Source of the DNA: Roseomonas genomospecies 6
Lineage (GTDB): Bacteria; Pseudomonadota; Alphaproteobacteria; Azospirillales; Azospirillaceae
Direction: 5' to 3'
Length of the DNA stretch: 64,000 bases
NCBI RefSeq assembly: GCF_008365375.1
Contig: NZ_QOKW01000021.1
Location: forward strand, 49,426 to 113,425
Under the pieces are notes generated by a model. That model worked only from the letters and a program-made list of their open reading frames with translations, had not been told where the DNA came from and searched no databases. Positions 7,630-16,237 of this stretch are shown here, piece after piece; the first letter of the stretch is position 1, and every line of letters begins with the position of its first letter. The translations under genes were made by a program, and so were the position numbers.

Positions 7630-9419
7630 GTCTGGGTTTCCCTGCGCTTGAGGCGGACGGTGAAGAGGGCGCCGCCCTCCGGATGGTTGGCGGCGGAAAG
7701 GCTGCCGCCGAAATCCTCCACGATGCCGTGGCTGATCGACAGGCCGAGCCCCACCCCGTCGCCCGCCTCCTTGGTCGTGAAGAAGGGCACGAAGATGCGT
7801 GGCAGATCGGCCTCCGCGATGCCGGGGCCGCTGTCGTGGACGGTCAGCACCGCCTCGTCCCCTTCCTCGGACAGGGCGATCCGGACATGGCGGCGGGGGG
7901 AGCCGCGCATGGCGTCGGCGGCGTTGCCGATCAGGTTGACCAGCACCTGCTGCAACCGCACGTCCTCCCCGGTGACCGGCAGGGGGCCGGGCGGCAGGTC
8001 GGTCTCCACCGTCACGGAGTCGCGACGCAGCCGGGCCTCCAGAAGCGCGAGAGCCTGCCCGACGGCGGCCTGGACAGAGACGGGGCCGAGCGTGCCGGAC
8101 GCCCGCCGGGCGAAGCCCTTCAGGCTGCGGGTGATGGCGGCCATGCGGTCGGTCAGGTCGGCGATTTCGGTCAGGTTGTCGCGCACCGAGTCGGGGCGCC
8201 CGCGCTCCAGAAGCACCACGGCGTTGTCGGCGAAGCTGCGGATGGCGGCCAGCGGCTGGTTGATCTCGTGCGCCATGGCCGCCGACATCTGGCCCAGCGC
8301 CGCCAGCTTCGCCGCCTGGGTCAGCTCGTTTTCGGTGGCGCGCAGCTCCGCCGTGGCGGCGGCCACGCGGCGCTCCAACTCGACCCGCGCCTCCTCCTGA
8401 AGGGCCAGCCGCTCCACGAGATTCAGGCGCCGCTGGGCCAGCGCGTGGCCGGTCAGGGCGGCCAGGGCGACCACCGCGGCGGCGAGCAGGCCGGCCTGCT
8501 GGGCGCGGGTGGCGACCGGGGCGAGGCTGGTCAGGGCGTGGATGGTCCAATCGCCGCCGGGTACCGCACCGGATTGCAGGAGGTGGCGCCGCTCCGCGTT
8601 CCCCTCCCTCAGCGTGATCCGGTCGGACGCCCCGCCGAAGGCCCAGGGCAGGGTGGGGATCTCCTCGGTCGGGGTGGACTCCGTGGCGGGAAGCGTGACC
8701 GGCAGGCGGCGGGGCAGGGCGTTGTAGCGCCAGCCTTCCACGTTGGTGATGAAGACGATGCCGTCCCGGTCGGTGACCAGCACCTTCTCCCGCCCGTGGG
8801 ACCACGCCCGTTCCAGCTCCTGGAAGCCGACCTTCAGGACCACGACGCCCGCCGCACGCCCCTCTGTGCGGTTTTCCGCCATCACCCGCTGGGCGGTGTA
8901 GTAGCCGGGGACGAGCGACGTGGTGCCGAGCGCGAAATGATGCCCTTCCCCCCGCTCCATGGCCGATTGGAAATAGGGGCGGTAGCTGAAATTCTGCCCG
9001 ACGAAGCTGGCCGGGGCGTTCCAGTTGCTGGCCGCGACGGTGGTGCCCGCCGGGTCCATGACGTAGAGGGCCGAGGCGTTCAGCGTGGCGGCGATGGACT
9101 CCAGCCTGCGGTTCATGCGGTCCACCCGCTCCGGGGCGGGATCGCGCAAGAGGTCGGCGACCTCGCGGTCGCGGGCGAGCACCATCGGCACGGCGGCGTG
9201 CCGCTCCAGCTCCGTCCGCAGGTTGGATTCATAGAGCGAGAGCTGCGCCGCCCCCTGCTCGCGCAGGGACTCGCTCGCGTTGTCCGCCGCCCAGCCCGCC
9301 GCCACCGCCGCGGCCAGAGGCATGCCGACCACCAGAACGGCCAGCATCACCCGCCGCGGCCGGGCGAACCAGCCCCGGTTTTGCGGAAATGTCCAACGGG
9401 TGGGGGCGATCCTAACCAA
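7626..9419 (-). CDS. dctB: C4-dicarboxylate sensor histidine kinase DctB
   Basis: This is a 597-residue membrane kinase. One transmembrane helix lies near residues 25-43, followed by a periplasmic sensing region of about 260 residues with tandem PAS/Cache-like features, and a second helix near 308-328. A coiled linker comes next, then the dimerisation/phospho-acceptor helix with His384 (A-M-A-H-E-I-N-Q-P-L) and an HATPase_c domain with D-S-G-P-G-I and G-L-G-L-S-I. It senses external dicarboxylates with DctA and phosphorylates DctD. The start is a TTG preceded by TGAGG; an ATG 24 codons later is the alternative and would still keep the first membrane helix. The gene diverges from dctA with 230 bases between them. 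Confidence 0.93.
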   Translation of the reverse strand: MVRIAPTRWTFPQNRGWFARPRRVMLAVLVVGMPLAAAVAAGWAADNASESLREQGAAQLSLYESNLRTELERHAAVPMVLARDREVADLLRDPAPERVDRMNRRLESIAATLNASALYVMDPAGTTVAASNWNAPASFVGQNFSYRPYFQSAMERGEGHHFALGTTSLVPGYYTAQRVMAENRTEGRAAGVVVLKVGFQELERAWSHGREKVLVTDRDGIVFITNVEGWRYNALPRRLPVTLPATESTPTEEIPTLPWAFGGASDRITLREGNAERRHLLQSGAVPGGDWTIHALTSLAPVATRAQQAGLLAAAVVALAALTGHALAQRRLNLVERLALQEEARVELERRVAAATAELRATENELTQAAKLAALGQMSAAMAHEINQPLAAIRSFADNAVVLLERGRPDSVRDNLTEIADLTDRMAAITRSLKGFARRASGTLGPVSVQAAVGQALALLEARLRRDSVTVETDLPPGPLPVTGEDVRLQQVLVNLIGNAADAMRGSPRRHVRIALSEEGDEAVLTVHDSGPGIAEADLPRIFVPFFTTKEAGDGVGLGLSISHGIVEDFGGSLSAANHPEGGALFTVRLKRRETQT

Positions 9420-9458
9420 CGGTCCTCAGCTCATGCCGCATCGCAACAAGACATCGTG

Positions 9459-9478
9459 ATGTGCGGATTTTCGCACAT
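9459..9478. promoter_or_regulatory. Candidate DctD upstream activator site 1
   Basis: This is a perfect 7-base inverted repeat, ATGTGCG and CGCACAT, separated by GATTTT. It lies about 85 bases upstream of the sigma-54 -24 element of dctA, in the divergent gap. DctD sites described in rhizobia have similar TGTGCGG...CCGCACA half-sites; that resemblance is from memory. Confidence 0.65.
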
Positions 9479-9494
9479 GGATTCCGGCCCTGTC

Positions 9495-9512
9495 GTGCGG
9501 ATTCTGACCCAC
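9495..9512. promoter_or_regulatory. Candidate DctD upstream activator site 2 (imperfect)
   Basis: The half-site GTGCGGATT is shared exactly with site 1, but the partner half is weaker (CCCAC). The centres of the two sites are about 35 bases apart, roughly three helical turns, which suits tandem binding of two DctD dimers. Confidence 0.5.
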
Positions 9513-9550
9513 GCGCTTCGTCGGAGCGCTGCGAATCCTCGCTTTTGTCC

Positions 9551-9567
9551 TTGGCACACCGCTTGCT
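9551..9567 (+). promoter_or_regulatory. Sigma-54 (-24/-12) promoter of dctA
   Basis: The sequence reads TTGGCACACCGCTTGCT. It has the invariant GG (9553-9554) and GC (9564-9565) separated by exactly 10 bases, matching the TGGCAC-N5-TTGC consensus. Transcription would start near 9577, about 70 bases before the dctA ATG. The upstream DctD-type sites and the adjacent dctBD genes support it. Confidence 0.88.
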
Positions 9568-9649
9568 TTCACAGGGGCATGACGGGCCGGCCGCCGACCG
9601 CGAACCAAGAGCGGCAGCCCCTTCCAAGGAACGCCACGAGGAGACGAGC

Positions 9650-10951
9650 ATGCACGACCAAGGGCAGCCCCAGAAAAAGCCGCTCTACACGAACCTGACC
9701 TTTCAGGTTCTGTCCGCCATCACCATCGGCATCCTTCTCGGCCATTTCTATCCGGCCCTTGCGGTGCAGATGAAGCCGCTGGGCGACGTCTTCATCAAGA
9801 TGATCAAGATGGTCATCGGCCCGATCGTTTTCCTGACCGTCGTCACCGGCATCTCCTCCATCGGCGACATGAAGAAGGTCGGTAAGGTCGGCGGCAAGGC
9901 GATCCTGTATTTCGAGATCGTCACCACCTTCGCCCTGGGGCTCGGCCTTCTGGTCGTCAATCTGGTGAAGCCCGGCGCCGGCATGAACATCCAGGCCGGT
10001 TCGCTGAAGGCCGATGCCGTTGCCAAATACGCGACCGAGGCGCAGAACCACACCACCATCGACTTCCTGGTCAACATCGTCCCGGACAACGTCGTCGGCG
10101 CCTTCGTCAAGGGCGACATGCTGCAGATCCTGTTCTTCGCGGTGATCTTCGGCGTCGCGCTGTCCGCCATGGGACAGAAGGGCAAGGTGGTCGAGGACAT
10201 GTTCGAGAAGGTGTCGCACGCCATGTTCGGCGTGATCGGCATCCTGATGCGCGTCGCCCCGCTGGGTGCCTTCGGCGCGATGTCCTTCACCATCGGCAAG
10301 TACGGCGTGTCGTCGCTGACCTCGCTGGGCCAGCTCATGGCCGCGGTCTACATCACCATGGCGCTGTTCGTCTTCGTCGTGCTGGGCAGCATCGCTCGCC
10401 TGTACAACTTCAGCCTGTGGTCCTTCCTGCGCTACATCAAGGACGAGCTTCTGATCGTGCTCGGCACCTCCTCGTCGGAGTCCGTTCTGCCCCGCATGAT
10501 GGAGAAGATGCAGAAGTTCGGTTGCTCCAAGCACGTCGTCGGCCTCGTCATCCCGACCGGCTATTCCTTCAACCTGGACGGCACCTCCATCTACCTGTCG
10601 ATGGCCGCGATCTTCATCGCCCAGGCCTTCAACATCGACCTGACGATCTGGCAGCAACTCACCATTCTCGGCCTGCTGATGCTGACCTCGAAGGGGGCGG
10701 CTGCGGTCACCGGCGGCGGCTTCGTGACGCTGGCGGCCACCCTGTCGGCCACCGGCCAGCTTCCCATCGAAGGTCTGGCGCTGCTGCTGGGCGTGGACCG
10801 CTTCATGTCGGAGGCCCGTGCGATCACCAACCTGATCGGCAACGGCGTCGCCACCGTCGTGGTCGCCAAGATGGAAGGCGAGTTCGACGAGACCAAGGCG
10901 GTCGCCGAATACCAGCAGCACTTCAAGGAACCGGCCCTGGCCCGCGTCTGA
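9650..10951 (+). CDS. dctA: C4-dicarboxylate/H+ (Na+) symporter DctA
   Basis: This is a 433-residue inner-membrane transporter of the dicarboxylate/amino acid:cation symporter family. It has about eight membrane helices plus re-entrant loops. The serine-rich hairpin G-T-S-S-S-E-S-V-L-P lies near residue 270, and the N-L-D-G-T-S-I-Y motif near 310 belongs to the substrate and ion site. It imports succinate, malate and fumarate. The ATG at 9650 has GAGGAGACGAG ahead of it, and the open frame upstream crosses the promoter, so the longer form is rejected. It is driven by the sigma-54 promoter at 9551. A malic enzyme follows 179 bases downstream, fitting the same carbon source. Confidence 0.97.
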   Translation: MHDQGQPQKKPLYTNLTFQVLSAITIGILLGHFYPALAVQMKPLGDVFIKMIKMVIGPIVFLTVVTGISSIGDMKKVGKVGGKAILYFEIVTTFALGLGLLVVNLVKPGAGMNIQAGSLKADAVAKYATEAQNHTTIDFLVNIVPDNVVGAFVKGDMLQILFFAVIFGVALSAMGQKGKVVEDMFEKVSHAMFGVIGILMRVAPLGAFGAMSFTIGKYGVSSLTSLGQLMAAVYITMALFVFVVLGSIARLYNFSLWSFLRYIKDELLIVLGTSSSESVLPRMMEKMQKFGCSKHVVGLVIPTGYSFNLDGTSIYLSMAAIFIAQAFNIDLTIWQQLTILGLLMLTSKGAAAVTGGGFVTLAATLSATGQLPIEGLALLLGVDRFMSEARAITNLIGNGVATVVVAKMEGEFDETKAVAEYQQHFKEPALARV

Positions 10952-11130
10952 GGCGGGGCCGGCCTCCGGTCCAACCTCCGGTTCCCGAGGGGGGTGAAAA
11001 GGAGAGGGCGGTCCGCCACGGGCTGCCCCTTTCCCATTCCGGTGCTCGGGCAATTCGGGTATAAGCCGGAGGGGAAACAGTTCGTCGTTCGGCAAATTAA
11101 CTGAAATTAAGTTAAAAGGGGAGAGGACGT

Positions 11131-13449
11131 ATGTCCGGCGACTTCGACGCTATGGCGCTTGAGTACCACCGGAACCCGAAGCCCGGTAAGCTGGCGATCA
11201 CCGCCACCAAGCCCATGGCGAACCAGCGCGACCTCGCGCTGGCCTACTCGCCGGGCGTGGCCGCGGCGTCCAGCGCCATTGCCGCCGACCCGGCCCAGGC
11301 CGCGGAACTGACGGCCCGCGCGAACCTCGTCGCGGTCGTCACCAACGGCACGGCGGTGCTGGGGCTGGGCGACATCGGTCCGATGGCCGCCAAGCCGGTC
11401 ATGGAAGGCAAGGCCGTCCTCTTCAAGAAGTTCGCCGGCATCGACTGCTTCGACCTGGAGTTGAACGAGAAGGACGTTGACGGCCTGGTGGACACCATCG
11501 TCCGCCTGGAGCCGACCTTCGGCGCCATCAACCTGGAAGACATCGCCGCCCCGGCCTGCTTCGAGGTGGAGCGCCGCTGCCGCGAGCGGATGAAGATCCC
11601 GGTCTTCCACGACGACCAGCACGGCACCGCCATCGTGGTGGGGGCCGCCGTCCTGAACGGGCTGAAGCTGGTCGGCAAGGACATCTCTACCGTCAAGGTC
11701 GTCTCGACCGGCGGCGGGGCCGCGGGCATCGCCTGCCTCGACCTGATGCTCAGCCTGGGCGTGAAGCGCGAAAACGTCTGGCTGGTCGACCGCATCGGCG
11801 TGGTCCACAAGGGCCGCAACGAGGAGATGAACCCCTACAAGGACGCCTACGCGCAGGAGACGGACGCCCGCGTGCTGGACGACGTCATCGACGGGGCGGA
11901 CATCTTCCTGGGCCTGTCCGGCGCCAAGGTGCTGAAGCCCGAAATGCTGATGCGCATGGCGGACAAGCCGCTGGTCCTGGCGCTCGCCAACCCGGAGCCG
12001 GAGATCATGCCGGATCTCGCCCGGCAGGCCCGCCCCGACGCCATCATCGCCACGGGCCGGTCGGACTTCCCCAACCAGGTCAACAACGTCCTCTGCTTCC
12101 CCTTCATCTTCCGCGGCGCGCTGGACGTCGGCGCGACGACGGTGAACGAGGAGATGAAGATCGCCGCGACCCACGCCATGGCCAGCCTCGCCCAGGCGGA
12201 GCCGTCGGACGTGGTGGCCGCCGCCTATGTGGGTGAGAACTTGCGCTTCGGCCCGGACTACATTCTTCCGAAGCCCTTCGACCCCCGTCTGGTCATCGAG
12301 GTGTCGTCGGCCGTCGCCAGGGCGGCCATGGAGTCGGGCGTGGCGACTCGCCCCATCGCCGATTTCCGCGCCTACCGCGACAGCTTGGGCCAATACGTCT
12401 TCCGCTCCGGCCTCGTCATGAAGCCGGTCATCACCAAGGCGAAGGCGGCGCCCAAGCGCATCGTCTACGCCGAGGGCGAGGACCCGCGCGTCCTGCGCTG
12501 CGCCCAGGTGGTGGTGGACGACGGCATCGCCCAACCGATCCTGCTGGGCCGCGCCGACGTGATCGAGCGGACCATCGCCGACATGGGCCTGCGCATCCGC
12601 CCCGGCAAGGATGTGGAGGTGATCGAGGCCGCCCGCGACCTGCGCTGCCACAACTACGCCGAGGTCTACCGGCAGCGCATGGGCCGCCGCGGCGTGTCGC
12701 CGGCCAACGCGCTGAACGTCGTGCGCACCCAGCCGACCGTCTTCGGCGCGCTGATGGTCCGCCGGGGCGAGGCCGACGGCATGGTCTGTGGCACGTCGGG
12801 CCGCTACGGCGACCACTTCAACCACGTCATGGACGTGATCGGCCTGCGCAAGGGCGTGAAGGTGGCTGGCGCCATGAACGGCCTGATCTCGCAGAAGGGC
12901 ACGCACTTCATCTGCGACACCTACGTCAACCCCGACCCGACCGCCGAGCAGGTGGCCGAGATCGCCCGGCTGGCGGCGGAGGAGGTGAAGCGCTTCGGCA
13001 TCGAGCCGAAGGTGGCGCTGCTCTCCCACTCCAACTTCGGCAGCGCGGAAACGCCGTCCGCCCGCAAGATGCGGCAGGCCTACCAGCTCATCGCGGAGGA
13101 GATGCCCGATCTGGAGGTGGACGGCGAGATGCACGCCGACGCCGCCCTGTCGGAGGTGCTGCGCAAGGGCGTTCTGCCCGACAGCCGCCTGAAGGGCGAG
13201 GCGAACCTGCTGGTCATGCCGACGCTGGACGCCGCCAACATCGCCTTCAACATGCTGAAGATCATGGCCGACGCGCAGAATGTCGGGCCGATGCTGCTGG
13301 GGGCCGCGCGTCCCGTGCACATCGTCACCCCGTCGGTGACCACGCGCGGTCTGGTCAACATGACGGCGGTGGCGGTTGTGGACGCCCAGCTCGCCGCCCC
13401 GGTCAACGCGGCTCCGCGTCCCCCGGCGATGCAGGACGGCGCGGACTGA
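11131..13449 (+). CDS. maeB: NADP-dependent malic enzyme with C-terminal phosphotransacetylase-like domain
   Basis: This is a 772-residue two-part protein. Residues 1-430 are malic enzyme: Y-S-P-G-V-A near 38-43, the E-D-I-A-A-P metal site near 135, H-D-D-Q-H-G-T-A near 155, and a nucleotide-binding G-G-G-A-A-G-I-A. Residues 440-760 resemble phosphate acetyltransferase (K-R-I-V-Y-A-E-G-E-D-P and later S-N-F-G-S-A-E). In this family the second domain is usually regulatory, through acetyl-CoA, rather than catalytic. The enzyme makes pyruvate and NADPH from malate, completing use of the C4 acids taken up by DctA. The ATG has GGGGAGAGGA at good spacing. Confidence 0.95.
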   Translation: MSGDFDAMALEYHRNPKPGKLAITATKPMANQRDLALAYSPGVAAASSAIAADPAQAAELTARANLVAVVTNGTAVLGLGDIGPMAAKPVMEGKAVLFKKFAGIDCFDLELNEKDVDGLVDTIVRLEPTFGAINLEDIAAPACFEVERRCRERMKIPVFHDDQHGTAIVVGAAVLNGLKLVGKDISTVKVVSTGGGAAGIACLDLMLSLGVKRENVWLVDRIGVVHKGRNEEMNPYKDAYAQETDARVLDDVIDGADIFLGLSGAKVLKPEMLMRMADKPLVLALANPEPEIMPDLARQARPDAIIATGRSDFPNQVNNVLCFPFIFRGALDVGATTVNEEMKIAATHAMASLAQAEPSDVVAAAYVGENLRFGPDYILPKPFDPRLVIEVSSAVARAAMESGVATRPIADFRAYRDSLGQYVFRSGLVMKPVITKAKAAPKRIVYAEGEDPRVLRCAQVVVDDGIAQPILLGRADVIERTIADMGLRIRPGKDVEVIEAARDLRCHNYAEVYRQRMGRRGVSPANALNVVRTQPTVFGALMVRRGEADGMVCGTSGRYGDHFNHVMDVIGLRKGVKVAGAMNGLISQKGTHFICDTYVNPDPTAEQVAEIARLAAEEVKRFGIEPKVALLSHSNFGSAETPSARKMRQAYQLIAEEMPDLEVDGEMHADAALSEVLRKGVLPDSRLKGEANLLVMPTLDAANIAFNMLKIMADAQNVGPMLLGAARPVHIVTPSVTTRGLVNMTAVAVVDAQLAAPVNAAPRPPAMQDGAD

Positions 13450-13465
13450 GCAACAACGGTCGATG

Positions 13466-13494
13466 ATCCCCTCTCCCGTCCCGGGAGAGGGGAT
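13466..13494. repeat. Perfect 13-bp hairpin (family B REP unit) covering a ribosome binding site
   Basis: The arms ATCCCCTCTCCCG and CGGGAGAGGGGAT pair perfectly around a three-base loop. The right arm contains GAGAGGGG, the only Shine-Dalgarno-like run before the ATG at 13497. No T-run follows. The same unit recurs near 22.4, 32.8, 36.3 and 45.2 kb. Confidence 0.75.
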
Positions 13495-13496
13495 GA

Positions 13497-15275
13497 ATGG
13501 CGGCCAACGGAATGGTTCCCGACGATCCCCCCATCCTGGCGGCGCTGGCCGCCCGTCACCACGCCGAGGGACGGTTGGCCGAGGCGGTGACCGCCTACAC
13601 CGACGCCTTGCGGCTGGACCGGCGCAACCCGGCGCTGCTCTACGGATTCGGGCTGGTGCTGCGCGATCTCGGGCAGGTGGAGGGGGCCGCCAAGTGCCTC
13701 GAGGCGGCCTTTGCGCTCGATCCCGATGGCGTGAACTCCATTGGCGTGGACGCGGCGGATTGCCTGGGCACGCTCCGCGCCGGTCAGGGCCGTTTCGCGG
13801 AGGCCGAAGCCTGCCACCGCGCCGCTCTGGCGCGGCGGGCCGACCGGGCGCCGGTCTGGAACAATCTGGGAAACGCGCTGAGCCGGCAGGCGCGCGCGGC
13901 GGAGGCTCTGGCGGCGTGGCGGCGCGCCGTGCTGCTCGACCCCGCTCTTCCGGAAGGGCTGTCCAACCTCGGCAACGGGTTGCGCGACGCGGAGCGGCTG
14001 GAGGAGGCCGAGCGGACGCACCGCCGCGCCCTGCGGCTGATGCCGGACGAGCCGCAGGCGAACAACAATTTCGGTCATGCGCTGCAAGGGCGGCTTCGCC
14101 ACGCGGAGGCGGCGCGCTGGTTCCGCCGCGCCCTGGCGCTCGATCCCGGCTATGCGGCGGCGCTCTGCAACCTCGGTCTGGCCGTGCAGCGGCTGGGCGA
14201 CGGGTGGCGGGCGGAGACGCTCTACGGACGGGCGCTGCGGCTGATGCCCGATCTGGCGCTGGCCCATTTCAACCGCGCCCTGCTTCGTCTGGAGCGCGGC
14301 GATCTGGCGGAGGGTTGGGCCGGCTATGGCTGGCGCTTCGCGTCGGGGCAGGTGCGGGCGGGGCGGCAGCCGCGGATTCCGGCGTGGCGCGGCGAGGATA
14401 TGACCGGCCGGCGCCTGCTGGTGTGGGGGGAGCAGGGCGTGGGCGACACCATCCTGTTCTCCTCCCTCTGCGCCGATGCCATCGCCCGCGCCCGGTCCGT
14501 GGTGATCGAGACCGACCGGCGGCTTGTGCCTCTGTTCGCCCGCTCCTTTCCGACCGCTCTGGTCCGACCCCAGCGCCCCGATGCGGAGGGGGTGCCCGAC
14601 TGCGACCTGCATGTCCCCATCGGCTCCCTGGCGCGGGTCTTCCGCCGGAGCCTGTCCGATTTCACGGCGCGCGGCGGCAGCGATGGCGGCGGTGATGGTG
14701 GCGGCTGGCTGGTGCCCGATCCCGCGCGGGTGGCTGTCTGGCGGGAGCGGGTCGCGGCGCTCGGCCCCGGCTTGAGGGTGGGGATCGGCTGGCGCAGCGC
14801 GCTGATGACCGAATCGCGCCGGACCGCCTACAGCCGGCTCGACCAGTGGGCGCCGCTGTTCGCCCTGCCGGGCGTGGTCTTCGTCAACCTCCAGTACGGC
14901 GCGTGCGAGGCCGAGCTGGCCGCGGCGGAGGACCGCTTCGGGGTGAGGGTCCATCGCTGGAACGATCTGGACTTGGCCGACGATTTCGACGGGACGGCGG
15001 CGCTGATGACGGCGCTGGATCTGGTGATTTCGCCCGCCATGGCGGTGGGGGAACTGGCGGCGGCGCTCGGCGTGCCGGTCTGGCGGTTCGGACGGCGGGA
15101 CTGGACCCAGCTCGGCACCACGGTGCGGCCCTGGTTTCCGGCGCAACGCCTGTTCCAGCCTCGGCCTGGGGAGGACGCCGCCGATGCGCTGGAGCGCATG
15201 GCCGCGCAACTTGCCGGGCGCCCTATCCGAAATTTCGGCGAAAAACAAATCGCAACCTTACGTGCTTTGCGGTAG
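13497..15275 (+). CDS. TPR-repeat protein with glycosyltransferase-like C-terminal domain
   Basis: The first 270 or so of 592 residues are TPR repeats, with recurring A-E-A-x-x-x-Y/H-R-A-L-x-L-x-P units. The rest has the pattern W-G-E-Q-G-V-G-D-T-I-L-F-S-S near residue 303. That pattern is typical of TPR-linked proteins related to ADP-heptose:LPS heptosyltransferases (GT-B fold). The acceptor and donor are unknown; surface polysaccharide or protein glycosylation is inferred. The start is uncertain between ATG 13497 and ATG 13512, and the ribosome binding site lies inside a hairpin. It lies 47 bases after the malic enzyme gene, but no functional link is evident. Confidence 0.75.
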   Translation: MAANGMVPDDPPILAALAARHHAEGRLAEAVTAYTDALRLDRRNPALLYGFGLVLRDLGQVEGAAKCLEAAFALDPDGVNSIGVDAADCLGTLRAGQGRFAEAEACHRAALARRADRAPVWNNLGNALSRQARAAEALAAWRRAVLLDPALPEGLSNLGNGLRDAERLEEAERTHRRALRLMPDEPQANNNFGHALQGRLRHAEAARWFRRALALDPGYAAALCNLGLAVQRLGDGWRAETLYGRALRLMPDLALAHFNRALLRLERGDLAEGWAGYGWRFASGQVRAGRQPRIPAWRGEDMTGRRLLVWGEQGVGDTILFSSLCADAIARARSVVIETDRRLVPLFARSFPTALVRPQRPDAEGVPDCDLHVPIGSLARVFRRSLSDFTARGGSDGGGDGGGWLVPDPARVAVWRERVAALGPGLRVGIGWRSALMTESRRTAYSRLDQWAPLFALPGVVFVNLQYGACEAELAAAEDRFGVRVHRWNDLDLADDFDGTAALMTALDLVISPAMAVGELAAALGVPVWRFGRRDWTQLGTTVRPWFPAQRLFQPRPGEDAADALERMAAQLAGRPIRNFGEKQIATLRALR

Positions 15276-15350
15276 GATAGGGGTTCAGCGATCCATTCGC
15301 GCGTCTCCAAACCGGCCCGAACCGGGGCGCGCCTGAAGGGAGAGGGTGTC

Positions 15351-16052
15351 ATGTCAGACGCAATGGCCGGCGTCGGCCAGATGGTCGCGGACCTCAACAA
15401 GTCCGTTTCCGCCGCCGTCGAACGCCTGAATGCCCAGCGGGAGGCCCAGTCGGCGGCGGCCGCGAACGTGCAGGAATTCCGCAAGGACGTCCGCAAGTCC
15501 TCGGTCAACACCCCCGGCTTCGCCACGGACATCGGCGTCCTCGCCAAGAACATGACCCGCCTGAACGTGGTCGGCGCGCTGGGTGCCAACGACCCCGTCG
15601 ATTTCTACAAGTTCCGCGTGACCACGAAAGGTGAGATGACGCTGGGGCAGGTCGGCGACGAAGGGCTGCGAGTCCAGGTCATGTCGAAGTTCGGCACCGT
15701 CGTCGCCGACAGCGACAAGGGCGCCGGAAAGCAGCACGACGCCTTCAAGAGCATGATGCAGGGCGAGTTCGAACTCGACCGCGGCGAGTACACGCTGCGT
15801 TTGACGCGCGAAAAAGGCCAGTCCGCCAAGGACCCCAAGAATTACGCCATCCAGCTCAGCATGGGCAGCTACACGCAGGATTACGACACGGTCGCCAAGG
15901 CGCCGAAGAAGGGGGAAAGCCCCTTCAACCTCTCCACCGGCCAGCAGGCCATGCTGGACGGGTTGAACCAGGCGGCCGCGAGCCTGAATTCCATTCCCAC
16001 CGGCCAGTCCGGCACGCAGAAGCTGATGGGCAGCTTCAACCTGTTCGTCTGA
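15351..16052 (+). CDS. Uncharacterised protein with a pre-peptidase-like beta-sandwich region
   Basis: The 233-residue protein has no signal peptide or membrane helix. An alanine-rich amphipathic helix near residues 1-50 may form a coiled coil. It is followed by a beta-rich stretch (V-D-F-Y-K-F-R-V-T-T-K-G, then G-E-Y-T-L-R-L-T-R near residue 145) resembling bacterial pre-peptidase C-terminal domains found in secreted proteins. The last 50 residues are polar with glycine, serine and threonine, and the protein ends in N-L-F-V, a pattern compatible with a non-cleaved type I secretion signal, though no RTX repeats are present. GAAGGGAGAGG precedes the ATG. A terminator follows. Function is unknown. 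Confidence 0.65.
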   Translation: MSDAMAGVGQMVADLNKSVSAAVERLNAQREAQSAAAANVQEFRKDVRKSSVNTPGFATDIGVLAKNMTRLNVVGALGANDPVDFYKFRVTTKGEMTLGQVGDEGLRVQVMSKFGTVVADSDKGAGKQHDAFKSMMQGEFELDRGEYTLRLTREKGQSAKDPKNYAIQLSMGSYTQDYDTVAKAPKKGESPFNLSTGQQAMLDGLNQAAASLNSIPTGQSGTQKLMGSFNLFV

Positions 16053-16108
16053 TCGCGTTCGTCTGACGCACTCTTCCGTTCGCCGTCCCGTTCCCCGTTG
16101 AATGCCGA

Positions 16109-16141
16109 AGCCCTTCCCCTACCCTTGGGGGAAGGGCTTTT
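16109..16141 (+). terminator. Rho-independent terminator after the 15351-16052 gene
   Basis: An 11-bp perfect stem, AGCCCTTCCCC with GGGGAAGGGCT, has an 8-base loop and runs into TTTT. It lies 57 bases after the stop codon and 97 bases before pqiA, with the expected layout for a terminator on the plus strand. Confidence 0.8.
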
Positions 16142-16237
16142 CCATTGGGGCTTCACGGACTTCCCCGGTCGAAACCCACTCCGGCGCTATCCGCATTCCA
16201 CGGACCTTTCCTCCTCGGGAAATGTTAAGCCAACGCT

